A stretch of 29,249 nt of DNA from JACQCE01 sp041484905 (lineage in GTDB: Bacteria; Nitrospirota; Nitrospiria; JACQCE01), in NCBI GenBank assembly GCA_041484905.1, contig JBGPIL010000004.1, positions 1-29,249 of the forward strand. Reading direction: 5' to 3'. The translations under genes were made by a program, and so were the position numbers. Below, piece by piece: positions 14,928 through 22,516 of the stretch. The notes under the pieces are model-generated. The model saw only the letters and a list, made by a program, of their open reading frames with translations, was not told the origin of the DNA and did not search any database. How positions within the stretch are numbered: position 1 is the stretch's first letter; each line of letters begins with the position of its first letter.

Positions 14928-15962
14928 ATGCCGCCGCCGTTCGCCAATGTGCCCCGTCTCGCCGCCTCCACCGCCAGCTTTGCCAACATCGATCAGGTCT
15001 GGGACGTCTACCGGGAGGAACTGCACGCCGTGGAGCAGCACATCGCTCGCTCCATCGATTCGCGCGTGCCCGTGATTAATCACGCGGCGGGGCATCTGCT
15101 TCAAAGCGGCGGCAAGCGGCTCCGCCCCCTTCTTCTCCTTCTGTCCGCGCGGCTCTGCAAGAATCAGGGCTCGCTGGAGTGCGAGATCGTCCTGGCCAGC
15201 GCGGTCGAGTTCATCCACACCGCGGCCCTGCTGCATGATGACGTGCTGGATGAGGCGGCGCTGCGCCGCGGCCACGAGACAGCCCGGCTCCACTGGGGCA
15301 CCAAGGCCAGAATTCTTGTCGGAGATTACCTCTATACCAGAGCCATCGATCAGGTGATCAGGCTCGGCAACAGTGAGATCGAGACCACGCTGGCCGATGC
15401 GTGCCGAAAAATGGTCGAGGGGGAAATGTTGCAATTCTCGCTCCACCATAACGTCAACATCACGGAAAATGATTGTTTGACGATCATCGACAACAAGACC
15501 GCATCCCTGATGTCGGCCGCCTGCGCGCTCGGCGCCATCCTCAGCGGCACTGCGCCCTCCAACACCGCGGCGCTGACGCGGTTCGGCCGCTATCTCGGCA
15601 TCGCGTTTCAAACCGCCGACGATGCCCTGGACTATGCGGCGCACCAGGAAAAATTGGGCAAGACCATCGGGAAAGATCTGTACGAAGGTAAAATCACGTT
15701 GCCGTTGCTTCACCTGTTGTCGACCTGCGACCCTGCAGAACGGTCCATCGTGGAGCGGGTCATCGAACACAATGACGATTCCGCACAGGACCTCGGCGTC
15801 ATCATCAGATTGATGGAGCGCTACGGCTCCGTCTCATACGCGCTCGACCGATCACGCCACTTTGTGTCGTTGGCCATGGAAGAACTGCATGCCTTTTCGC
15901 CTTCTCCACACCGCGACGCTCTTGAAATCGTCGCCGACTATGTCGTCTCCCGTGACCATTAA
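14928..15962 (+). CDS. ispB: Trans-polyprenyl diphosphate synthase (octaprenyl-type)
   Basis: Condenses isopentenyl diphosphate onto an allylic primer to build the isoprenoid side chain of a respiratory quinone. The 344 residues are all-alpha, with GGKRLRP (61-67), the first Asp-rich motif LLHDDVLDEA (Asp104, Asp105, Asp108), the second QTADDALD (Asp231, Asp232, Asp235) and the following GKTIGKDLYEGKITLP. Chain length is set by residues before the first motif and is not certain. The symbol ispB follows the family, but hepT or a solanesyl synthase would look similar. The ATG follows the promoter directly. The DUF1015 gene starts 41 bp downstream and may share the transcript. Confidence 0.92.
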   Translation: MPPPFANVPRLAASTASFANIDQVWDVYREELHAVEQHIARSIDSRVPVINHAAGHLLQSGGKRLRPLLLLLSARLCKNQGSLECEIVLASAVEFIHTAALLHDDVLDEAALRRGHETARLHWGTKARILVGDYLYTRAIDQVIRLGNSEIETTLADACRKMVEGEMLQFSLHHNVNITENDCLTIIDNKTASLMSAACALGAILSGTAPSNTAALTRFGRYLGIAFQTADDALDYAAHQEKLGKTIGKDLYEGKITLPLLHLLSTCDPAERSIVERVIEHNDDSAQDLGVIIRLMERYGSVSYALDRSRHFVSLAMEELHAFSPSPHRDALEIVADYVVSRDH

Positions 15963-16003
15963 CCGTATTATCTGCCGCACTGCGGCGATCTAAGTCCGAT
16001 CAG

Positions 16004-17371
16004 ATGCCGCTGATTGCCCCGTTCCGCGCCATTCGCTATAATCCTGCGCGGTTTCCCGATCTCACGCCGCTGCTCACCCCGCCGTACGATGTCATCGCCC
16101 CGGAGGAACAGGCCCGCTACTACGACCGGCACCCGAACAACATGATTCGGATCGATTTAAACCGGATTCTGCCGACCGACTCCGACACGGACAACCGGTA
16201 TCTGCGCGCCGCCCGCCACTTTGCCGACTGGCGGCAGGATCAGACCCTCATTCAGGATGACACCCCCTCGTTCTATCCGGCCTCCATTCGCTATTCGCTG
16301 GCGACGGGCGAGATGAAAACCCTGGTCGGCTTTTTCAGTCTCGTTCGGGCGGAACCGTTCGAATCGGGCCACATTCTTCCGCACGAACTGACGTTCGCAT
16401 CAGCGAAGCAGGATCGCCTGCAGCTCCTTCGGCACTGCCGGACCCATTTCAGCCCGATTCTGCTCCTGGCGCCGGATCCGGAGGGGCGCCTCCGCCCGCT
16501 CCTGGAACAGGCGATCGCGACGTCCGCGCCGGCCGGCCGGGCCATCGTGGACACGACGGCGCGGCAAGAGATCTGGCGGTTAACCGACCCCTTGCTGATC
16601 GGCAAGTTGGGCCGGCTCGTCGCCCAACATCCCCTGCTGATTGCGGACGGCCATCATCGCTATGAGACAGCACTGAACTATCGCAAAGAGATCGCGGCCG
16701 ATGCGCAAGCCCGCCGGGAACTCGGCCCCGCCGCCGAGTTCTGCCTGGCCTTCATCACGGCCAGCCACGATCCCGGATTGTCCATTCTGCCGACCCATCG
16801 CGTGCTGGGCCGCTTGCAGGGATTTGACGCCGGCCGGTTTCTTGAGCAGTTGAAGGAGCGCTTTTCCGTCATGCCCATTTCCACTCCCATTCCAATACCC
16901 GCTGAGCCGGGATCGCCCCAGGCCGTGCCGGCCCTGCTGGCCGCCATGCAACAGCACGGTCAGACGCAGCCCACCTTCGGGCTCGTCATCAAATCGGGAT
17001 CGGGGTCGGGATCGTCCGCACGGCTCTGGGTGCTGACCTCCAATGAACCCGTCTCCGCGCAACTGGACGTACGGATCCTTCAATCCGAGATTCTCGAGGA
17101 ACTCCTGCACCTGCAGGAAGAGGCCGCCGTCGCCAACAGCCAGCTCCGGTATGTCAAGGATCCCGCGCAGGCGGTCGACTCGGTTCTGCGAGGAGACGCC
17201 CAACTGGCGTTCCTGCTCAATTCCACACCGATCGAATCGATTGAAACGATCGCCAGAAGCGGCGGGCGCATGCCGCGCAAAACCACCTATTTCCTGCCCA
17301 AACCGCTGACCGGTTTCGTCCTCTATCCCGTTGATCCCCGCGCGTTGCCCGATCCGCTCCCCCGCCCCTAA
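16004..17371 (+). CDS. DUF1015-family protein
   Basis: A 455-residue soluble protein of the DUF1015 family, function unknown. The family features are clear: the N-terminal Pro-Phe-Arg-Ala-x-Arg-Tyr-Asn, then TPPYDVI (about 26-32), the His-Pro-x-Asn-x-Ile-Arg stretch and the LIADGHHRYETAL segment in the middle (about 208-220), with a Gly/Ser-rich insert near 330. The DGHHRYET motif looks like an active or metal site, but no reaction has been assigned that I can support. It follows the polyprenyl synthase gene by 41 bp. The region between them has no clear terminator, so co-transcription is likely. Confidence 0.9.
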   Translation: MPLIAPFRAIRYNPARFPDLTPLLTPPYDVIAPEEQARYYDRHPNNMIRIDLNRILPTDSDTDNRYLRAARHFADWRQDQTLIQDDTPSFYPASIRYSLATGEMKTLVGFFSLVRAEPFESGHILPHELTFASAKQDRLQLLRHCRTHFSPILLLAPDPEGRLRPLLEQAIATSAPAGRAIVDTTARQEIWRLTDPLLIGKLGRLVAQHPLLIADGHHRYETALNYRKEIAADAQARRELGPAAEFCLAFITASHDPGLSILPTHRVLGRLQGFDAGRFLEQLKERFSVMPISTPIPIPAEPGSPQAVPALLAAMQQHGQTQPTFGLVIKSGSGSGSSARLWVLTSNEPVSAQLDVRILQSEILEELLHLQEEAAVANSQLRYVKDPAQAVDSVLRGDAQLAFLLNSTPIESIETIARSGGRMPRKTTYFLPKPLTGFVLYPVDPRALPDPLPRP

Positions 17372-17630
17372 TCTGCTTCACGACACCTACACCCCCACTT
17401 GGATGAGCAACCGAGGCGGGGCAAAGATTCACCCAGCGAGCAATCCGCCGGAGGCGGAGAGCGTGAGGGGGAGGCCGAAAATTCCCTGCGAGGGGATTTT
17501 CCCCTATTTCCAATTTACGATTTACATTGTTTGGCGGGAAATTTTGGTGGATCGAAAATAGCAAATTGTAAATAGGAAGGCTAGAACCCTTGAAGGATTG
17601 AAGGGAGGGGGCGACGCAAACCCCCTACAG
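17372..17630. repeat. Intergenic region with G-rich and A/T-rich inverted repeats
   Basis: No gene is visible. At 17445-17474 there is a unit related to the one at 5283-5320 (CCGCC-N3-GGCGGAGAG then GTGAGGGGG). At 17477-17501 an 11-bp stem GAAAATTCCCT/AGGGGATTTTC has a 3-nt loop. Further on, two A/T-rich stretches of the type CCAATTTACGATTTAC and CAAATTGTAAATAG face each other. The hairpins could end transcription of the DUF1015 gene. Confidence 0.55.
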
Positions 17631-17660
17631 TTGACAGACCCTTCGACCAGTCAGTAGGCT
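17631..17660 (+). promoter_or_regulatory. Promoter of the GT2 gene, near-leaderless
   Basis: TTGACA (17631-17636), 18-bp spacer, TAGGCT (17655-17660), and only five bases between the -10 box and the ATG at 17666. The -10 matches only three consensus bases, so this is less certain than the other promoters of this type. Confidence 0.5.
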
Positions 17661-17665
17661 ACGCC

Positions 17666-18358
17666 ATGACCATTGAACGACCGTTGATTTCCGTCATTGT
17701 GCCGGTGCTGGATGAAGCGGCCACGCTCGCCGCCACACTCCGCCCGCTCGTTGGCGTCCCTGACAGCGAGCTCATCGTGGTCGACGGCGGGAGCCAGGAC
17801 GGGACGGTCGATGTGGCCCGCCAGTTCACCGAACACGTGTTCAAGGGGGCGCGGGGACGGGCCAACCAGATGAACTTCGGCGCCCTGCAGGCCAAGGGCG
17901 ACGTGCTGCTCTTCCTGCACGGTGACACCGCGCTGCCGCCATCGGCGGTGAACATGGTGCGGCACGCTCTGAGCGATGACACGGTCGCCGGCGGCGCCTT
18001 TCGCCTCCGGATCGCATCACCCTGCCGCGCCCTGAAGGTGATCGCATGGGGCGCCAATCTTCGGAGCCGCTACTTCGGGCTGCCCTACGGCGATCAGGCC
18101 CTGTTCGTGCGCCGGACGATCTTTGACGAGCTCGGTGGCTTTTCGCCTTGGCCGCTGATGGAAGACGTCGATCTGGTGCGACGGATGAAACGAGCCGGAC
18201 ATGTGGTGCTGTTGCCCGGCGCCGTGACCACCTCGGCCCGCCGCTGGGAGCGGGAAGGGGTGCTCTGGACGACGATCCGAAACAGCCTGTTGCTGATCGG
18301 CTTCCGGCTGGGCCTCTCTCCCGTGTGGCTGGCTCAATGGTATCGCGCCGTCCGCTAA
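17666..18358 (+). CDS. Family 2 glycosyltransferase (TIGR04283-like)
   Basis: Cytoplasmic or membrane-associated GT-A glycosyltransferase of 230 residues. It has the nucleotide-binding start SVIVPVLDEAATL, Asp40 in VVDGGSQDGT, the GARGRANQMN signature (61-70), the metal-binding HGDT (85-88, DxD-like) and MEDVDL near 168. The GRANQMN segment is typical of the TIGR04283 group, some members of which occur in arsenosugar loci. No arsenic genes are nearby, so the substrate stays open. The C-terminus has a hydrophobic amphipathic stretch but no clear transmembrane helix. The gene appears to be a single transcription unit. Confidence 0.87.
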   Translation: MTIERPLISVIVPVLDEAATLAATLRPLVGVPDSELIVVDGGSQDGTVDVARQFTEHVFKGARGRANQMNFGALQAKGDVLLFLHGDTALPPSAVNMVRHALSDDTVAGGAFRLRIASPCRALKVIAWGANLRSRYFGLPYGDQALFVRRTIFDELGGFSPWPLMEDVDLVRRMKRAGHVVLLPGAVTTSARRWEREGVLWTTIRNSLLLIGFRLGLSPVWLAQWYRAVR

Positions 18359-18465
18359 TTGATGTGTCTCGGGGCATCGTGCACGTTGATTCCGCGCGGG
18401 CCCCGAGAAAACAAGGGCAACTGGTGGCCGATGGGAAATGAGAGGTGGCCCCTACATTCGATGAA

Positions 18466-18555
18466 CCTGTGGGGGCATTGCCAACCCAAAAGCAACGCCT
18501 TTGGGGAATTTATTTCATGACCCATCTCTGCTTCTGCCGCACAGGCCCCCACAAT
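18466..18555 (+). other. Structured leader candidate upstream of the DUF302 gene
   Basis: TGTGGGGGC near 18470 can pair over 9 bp with GCCCCCACA near 18546, enclosing about 65 nt that include a smaller CCAAA/TTTGG hairpin. The right arm ends a few bases before the AAAAAGGAG ribosome binding site. A promoter was not identified, so whether this is transcribed as a leader is unproved. Upstream, TCTCGGGGC/GCCCCGAGA near 18367-18411 could end the GT2 transcript. Confidence 0.35.
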
Positions 18556-18569
18556 AAAAAGGAGTGCTC

Positions 18570-18965
18570 ATGGCTGCATCAGGGCTAGGTTTTTCCAAGA
18601 CGATCGCGCTCACCTACGAACAGGCAATCGCCAAAGTCACCGACGAGTTGAAGAAGGAAGGGTTTGGCATCCTGACCGAGATCGATGTCAAAGAGACGCT
18701 CAAGAAGAAGCTGAATGCCGAGTTCCGCCCCTACAAAATCCTCGGCGCCTGCAATCCGTCGCTGGCCCACCAGGCGCTTCAGAAAGAGATCGAGCTCGGC
18801 ATGTTTTTGCCCTGCAACGTCATCGTCTATCAGGCCGACGACGGCCGGACGGTCGTCAGCGCCGTGGATCCGAAGATCGCCCTTGGCCGGCTCAATCGGC
18901 CCCAACTGGAACCGATCGCCGAGGACGTCGCCGCGCGCCTCAAACGGGTCATCGCCGCCGTCTGA
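18570..18965 (+). CDS. DUF302 domain protein
   Basis: A 131-residue protein that is almost entirely a DUF302 domain: FSKTIALTYEQAIAKVTDELKKEGFG at the front, then TEIDVKETLKKKL, the KILGACNPSLAHQAL stretch (about 50-64) with a conserved Cys, and the LPCNVIVYQ strand (about 77-85). There is no signal peptide or membrane helix. The biochemical role of DUF302 is not known; the folded domain is often found with redox or metal proteins. The start is ATG 18570, with AAAAAGGAG seven bases upstream; a GTG two codons earlier would overlap the ribosome binding site. The gamma-carbonic anhydrase gene starts 7 bp after its stop. Confidence 0.9.
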   Translation: MAASGLGFSKTIALTYEQAIAKVTDELKKEGFGILTEIDVKETLKKKLNAEFRPYKILGACNPSLAHQALQKEIELGMFLPCNVIVYQADDGRTVVSAVDPKIALGRLNRPQLEPIAEDVAARLKRVIAAV

Positions 18966-18972
18966 GCACTCC

Positions 18973-19512
18973 ATGGCCGCACATATCATGCTGTTGCCCG
19001 ATGCCTTTCAGATCGATCCGTCCGCGTTCATCGCCCCGAACGCGACGCTGCTGGGGCAGGTGACCGTCGGACCGGAGGCCAGTGTCTGGTTCGGCGTCGT
19101 GATCCGGGCCGATCTGGCGCCGATCACGATCGGCCGGGCGACCAACATCCAGGACAATTCCGTTCTGCACGTCGACGCCGGCAAACCCGTCATTTTGGGC
19201 GATCATGTGACGGTCGGCCACCGGGCCATCGTCCACGGCGCCACGGTCCAAGCCCGAACCCTGATCGGCATGGGCTCCATCATCCTCAACGGGGCAGTGA
19301 TCGGCTCGGAGTCGATCATCGGGGCCGGCGCCCTGGTCACGGAACGCGCGGTCATCCCGCCCCGCTCCCTCGTCCTGGGCGTCCCTGGCAAAGTCATCCG
19401 ATCCGTCACGGAGAAAGAGCTGGCCTACATCGCCCACGCCTGGTCGGCCTACGTCGAGTATGGACGGCGGTATCTGGCCGAGGGACGCAAGGCTTATAGC
19501 GTACAGAAGTAG
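18973..19512 (+). CDS. Gamma-class carbonic anhydrase family protein
   Basis: Trimeric left-handed beta-helix protein with about six hexapeptide turns, 179 residues. The zinc ligands of the gamma class are in place as His66 (SVLHVD), His83 and His88 (VTVGHRAIVHG), and the Arg45-Ala-Asp47 pair that holds trimers together is present. It could hydrate CO2; many such YrdA/PaaY-like relatives bind metal but show no activity, so enzyme function is inferred. The start is ATG 18973, 7 bp after the DUF302 stop, so the two genes are probably one operon. A G/C hairpin follows at 19550. Confidence 0.9.
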   Translation: MAAHIMLLPDAFQIDPSAFIAPNATLLGQVTVGPEASVWFGVVIRADLAPITIGRATNIQDNSVLHVDAGKPVILGDHVTVGHRAIVHGATVQARTLIGMGSIILNGAVIGSESIIGAGALVTERAVIPPRSLVLGVPGKVIRSVTEKELAYIAHAWSAYVEYGRRYLAEGRKAYSVQK

Positions 19513-19549
19513 CGTATTTCATGAGTTAAATAATCAATGGGGGGGCTTC

Positions 19550-19572
19550 GGGGGGAGATACAGTCTCCCCCC
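19550..19572 (+). terminator. G/C hairpin after the gamma-carbonic anhydrase gene
   Basis: Perfect 9-bp stem GGGGGGAGA (19550-19558) / TCTCCCCCC (19564-19572) with loop TACAG. There is no T-run after it, so it may stabilise the 3' end without terminating. Confidence 0.45.
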
Positions 19573-19787
19573 GAATTCCAATAACCGGGAAGATAGCGTC
19601 CCCCCTAATTCCAATGACGGGTTGTCAGGGGGAGCTTGGGGCATGGGGGCATCGGAGGGCGCACGCTGCGACGAAGAAGGAGCAGCACGTGTGTCCGCGC
19701 CGCCGAGTCGGTGAGGCGGCCGGATTCCTCTGTGTGCTCCGCACGGGCCCCCATTCCAAAAGACCGTCTCCCCCCTGACTCCAATCC
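19564..19787. repeat. Three dispersed copies of a TCCCCCC-N3-TCCAAT unit
   Basis: Similar units GTCTCCCCCCGAATTCCAAT, CGTCCCCCCTAATTCCAAT and GTCTCCCCCCTGACTCCAAT occur near 19563, 19597 and 19767. The sequence between copies two and three has no gene I can support. The unit repeats in the same orientation, and no coding frame is maintained through the region. Confidence 0.6.
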
Positions 19788-19789
19788 CC

Positions 19790-19818
19790 TTGACGGCTCA
19801 TACGGTTCGTGTTATAGT
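19790..19818 (+). promoter_or_regulatory. Promoter of the cspA leader
   Basis: TTGACG (19790-19795), 17-bp spacer, TATAGT (19813-19818): each matches 5 of 6. The predicted start near 19825 gives a leader of about 200 nt before the cspA ATG. Confidence 0.8.
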
Positions 19819-19824
19819 CATTTT

Positions 19825-19902
19825 CGCTTAGCAGGACGACAGAGTACGTGATCGATCAGAGAGACCGCAGCCGAGAAGTCCCGCGATGCTGCGGTTTTTT
19901 TT
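19825..19902 (+). ncRNA. Leader RNA or small RNA ending in a strong terminator
   Basis: From the predicted start at 19825 to the end of the T-run is about 78 nt. It contains GATCGATC (near 19851) and a GGAC that can pair with the GTCC in the terminator loop, which would give an alternative fold. The family is unknown. It could be a separate small RNA or the attenuator part of the cspA leader. Confidence 0.45.
19864..19902 (+). terminator. Intrinsic terminator inside the cspA leader
   Basis: Eight-bp stem ACCGCAGC (19864-19871) / GCTGCGGT (19888-19895), 16-nt loop, then eight consecutive Ts (19895-19902). It is the best intrinsic terminator of the window, yet it lies between the only clear promoter and cspA. 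Confidence 0.85.
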
Positions 19903-20027
19903 GTGGACTCGCTGTCAGACCGCACGCTGTTCGACCCGCAGGCACTCACAATCAGCAGGTTCGGCACCGTTTCCCGTCACGGGAAGCCCTGCGGCCGGAC
20001 AGCATGTGGAAGGAGGTGAAGTAGAAC

Positions 20028-20228
20028 ATGGCACGAGGCACAGTCAAATGGTTCAACGCCACGAAGGGCTACGGTTTTATCGCCCAGGAGAACGGCAAGG
20101 ACGTGTTTGTGCACTACTCGGCGATTCAAGGCGATGGCTACAAAACCCTCGAAGAGGGGATGACCGTTGAGTTTGAAGTCACCGAAGGGCCCAAGGGTCC
20201 CCAAGCCAGCAACGTCACGAAGGTCTAA
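20028..20228 (+). CDS. cspA: Cold-shock domain protein
   Basis: Small single-stranded nucleic acid binding protein (RNA chaperone), 66 residues, one CSD barrel. RNP1 (KGYGFI, 13-18) and RNP2 (VFVHY, about 26-30) are intact, and the WFN stretch at 8-10 is typical. Whether it is cold-induced or a housekeeping Csp is not visible in the protein. The start is firm: AAGGAGGTGA, a near-perfect anti-SD match, lies eight bases before the ATG. The ~200-nt leader with an internal terminator suggests control by attenuation or RNA folding. A 14-bp hairpin follows at 20252. Confidence 0.95.
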   Translation: MARGTVKWFNATKGYGFIAQENGKDVFVHYSAIQGDGYKTLEEGMTVEFEVTEGPKGPQASNVTKV

Positions 20229-20251
20229 CCCCTTCTCACGGTTCACTGATC

Positions 20252-20289
20252 ACGCCCCATCCCGGCGAGCCGGGGTGGGGCGTTGATTA
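20252..20289. terminator. Hairpin between cspA and comF, possibly bidirectional
   Basis: Fourteen-bp stem ACGCCCCATCCCGG (20252-20265) / CCGGGGTGGGGCGT (20270-20283), with one T-G pair and loop CGAG, followed by TTGATTATT. It lies between convergent genes and could stop transcription from both sides. Confidence 0.65.
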
Positions 20290-20311
20290 TTCCGGAGCTG
20301 TTGGACCGAAG

Positions 20312-21082
20312 CTAGCCGGGCCGAAGCTGTCGGGCAACGGTAACGACGTGGACGCGTTCGGCGCCGGCCCGCTTCAACACCCGCGCGCACTCGTGCACGG
20401 TGGAGCCGGTCGTCATGACGTCATCGATTAGCAGAATCTTCTTGCCCTCGACTGCCTCCGCCTTCCGCACCAGGAACGCCTCTCTGACGTTGCGACGCCG
20501 CTCGGCCGCGTCCAGACCGACTTGCGCCCGCGTCGGCCTTGTCCGTTCAAGCCGGTCCCACCAGAGCGGCCAGCCTGTCGACCGGCAGACGATCTGCGCC
20601 AGAGCCAGCGCCTGATTGAACTCCCGTTCTCGAAGCCGTTGCACATGCAACGGCACCGGCACAACACCATCCACCGGTCCCAGTTCCTCCAACAACGGCA
20701 GGAGCAACGCGCCCAACGGCCGAGCCAGCAGCCGCCGGCGCTGGTATTTCATCACATGAATGGCCGATGCGGCGACCCCGTCATACGCCACGGCCGACCG
20801 GGCGCGATCAAACGGCGGCTCACGCTTGCGGCAGGCCGCGCACACATGCGACGGACTGTGGAGCAGCGCGGCTGGCGACGCAAAGGGCAGACCGCAGCAA
20901 GGACACCACGGCCTGGACAGATGCGGCATCATCTGCCAGCAGTTTGAGCAGAAGTAGGGGTTCTCCGGTTCCGCCGGCCGCATCCGGCAGGCCGTGCAGG
21001 CCGACGGCCACAACCACTGGAGCAGCGTCGCAATTCCTGTGGCGATCCCCCCGTCCGTTCGGCCATTATGCATGGGAAACAT
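20312..21082 (-). CDS. comF: ComF-family phosphoribosyltransferase-like protein
   Basis: Cytoplasmic protein of the ComF/GntX family, linked to DNA uptake in naturally competent bacteria; its biochemistry is not settled. The 256 residues start with zinc-binding cysteine pairs (Cys29/Cys32, Cys45/Cys48, Cys60/Cys63, Cys81/Cys84) and end with a type I PRTase fold that has the PRPP-binding loop ILLIDDVMTTGST (217-229). The arginine-rich stretch before it (QRLREREFNQA) is also typical. It starts 42 bp after the stop of the LapAB-like gene and is probably the last gene of that transcript. The start is ATG 21082 or the ATG three codons later; neither has a clear ribosome binding site. Confidence 0.88.
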   Translation of the reverse strand: MFPMHNGRTDGGIATGIATLLQWLWPSACTACRMRPAEPENPYFCSNCWQMMPHLSRPWCPCCGLPFASPAALLHSPSHVCAACRKREPPFDRARSAVAYDGVAASAIHVMKYQRRRLLARPLGALLLPLLEELGPVDGVVPVPLHVQRLREREFNQALALAQIVCRSTGWPLWWDRLERTRPTRAQVGLDAAERRRNVREAFLVRKAEAVEGKKILLIDDVMTTGSTVHECARVLKRAGAERVHVVTVARQLRPG

Positions 21083-21124
21083 GGGAGGCGGCCACGGAAC
21101 CCACGCGGACGGGAAGTCCCGCGT

Positions 21125-22516
21125 CTAGGTGGAAAGGGAGCGGAGCGGGACGCCAGCCGCATCGCCGGCGGGATAGACGGACGGCTCGGACGGCGGAGCG
21201 GCTTTGAGCCGCGGCGTGATGATCGGCGTCGCCAGGAAGCTGTTCCACTGTTCGCAGCGGGGGCAACGACCCGACCATTCGGTCGTATGGTAATCGCAAT
21301 GGGGGCAGTAGTACGGCACCAGGACCCGTTTCTTCAAATCCAATGCTTTTTTGAATTCCTCCACCGCCGCCAGCCGGTCGCCCCGGCGCAGATAGAGGTT
21401 GCCCAGCACCTTGTGCAGGTCGGGAAACCGGGTGTTTGACGTGTCAATCGCGGCGAGCAACTCCAGTGCCTCATCGATCATTTCCAACCGATAGTAGAGC
21501 TTGCCCAGGTAAAACTGCAGCACGGGGTTGCCGGGGTCGCGCGCCATGGCCTGCCGATACAGATCGATCACCCCGGCCGGATCGCCCACATCGAGCAGGA
21601 GATCCTCCAGGCGATGCAGCAATACCAGGCTGGAGGTCGTCCAGTAGGCCTTGCGCCACAATTCCACCGCCTGGTCCGATTTGCCCTCCCCGATCAGCAA
21701 CCGTCCGAGTCCGATATAGGCGGGGACAAAATTCCGATCGAGCTTGATGGCGTTTCGGAAATAGCGCCGGGCGGCGTCCGGCGATTCCTGCAGCATCGCC
21801 TGCTGGCCGGCTTCATATTTGATGCCCAGCAGCCGGGCGCGTTCCTGCGGCTCCTCGTCACCCGCCATCTCCTTGAGGAAACGCTCCTGCAACCCGTGCG
21901 CCTCCTCCCACTGGTTCAGTTCGACGCACAGATCGCGAAGGCGGATCATGGCCGCGCGATTGTCCCTGTCATGGGCCAACGCGTCCCGCAAGACCTGCGC
22001 CGCCTCATCGTGACGGCGAATCGCTTCCAGATCGTCCACCAGCGCCAGCACCGCCTCCATATCCCGATCGCCAAGGCTCTTCGCCTTCCGGTGCAACCGC
22101 AACGCCTCCTGGAACGCCCCCTGGGCGCGTTGCAGCGCGCCCAACCGGATCAGCGCGGTCCGATGATTGGGATCCAGCGACAGGATCTTTTCAAACCACC
22201 CGATCGCTTCCTTTCGTTTGCCCGAGGCTTCTGCGTTGATGGCCAGGACCAGCCATTCCTTCACCCGCTGCTCGGCCCGATGGCGGCGCGCCTCTCTCCA
22301 GCTCCGGATCAGGCGGCGGAATTCCCGAATGCCCCCCATGCCCAGCACCACCAGACCACCGAGGACAAACGAGGCCAGCCCAAATTGGATCAGCGACAGT
22401 TGGTAGCTGCGTTCAGCCGACAACCGTACCTGGACAGTCCCTGGATTGAGCCAGTCAAGATAGGTGACGGCGCCGAGAAACGAGAAGAGCAGTGCGATGC
22501 CGATGAGGACCCTCAT
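21125..22516 (-). CDS. lapB: LapA-LapB-like fusion: membrane TPR protein with rubredoxin-like zinc ribbon
   Basis: Predicted regulator of LPS synthesis. In E. coli LapB (YciM) delivers LpxC to FtsH for degradation, and LapA is a small partner encoded next to it. This 463-residue protein has two N-terminal membrane helices (about 3-20 and 41-60) around an Asn-Pro-Gly-Thr-Val-x-Val stretch, as in LapA/DUF1049. A charged linker follows, then about eight TPR repeats (75-395) and a LapB-type zinc ribbon with Cys404/Cys407 and Cys418/Cys421. The tail after 430 is proline-rich. The ATG overlaps the rsfS stop (ATGA) with a strong GGAGGAGGGG upstream. The name follows domain order; LpxC control is inferred. 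Confidence 0.82.
   Translation of the reverse strand: MRVLIGIALLFSFLGAVTYLDWLNPGTVQVRLSAERSYQLSLIQFGLASFVLGGLVVLGMGGIREFRRLIRSWREARRHRAEQRVKEWLVLAINAEASGKRKEAIGWFEKILSLDPNHRTALIRLGALQRAQGAFQEALRLHRKAKSLGDRDMEAVLALVDDLEAIRRHDEAAQVLRDALAHDRDNRAAMIRLRDLCVELNQWEEAHGLQERFLKEMAGDEEPQERARLLGIKYEAGQQAMLQESPDAARRYFRNAIKLDRNFVPAYIGLGRLLIGEGKSDQAVELWRKAYWTTSSLVLLHRLEDLLLDVGDPAGVIDLYRQAMARDPGNPVLQFYLGKLYYRLEMIDEALELLAAIDTSNTRFPDLHKVLGNLYLRRGDRLAAVEEFKKALDLKKRVLVPYYCPHCDYHTTEWSGRCPRCEQWNSFLATPIITPRLKAAPPSEPSVYPAGDAAGVPLRSLST

Noticed and set aside
16036..16041. TATAAT at the start of the DUF1015 gene as a promoter
   Set aside because: It lies inside the conserved N-terminal codons (Arg-Tyr-Asn) and has no suitable -35 box; coincidence is likelier.
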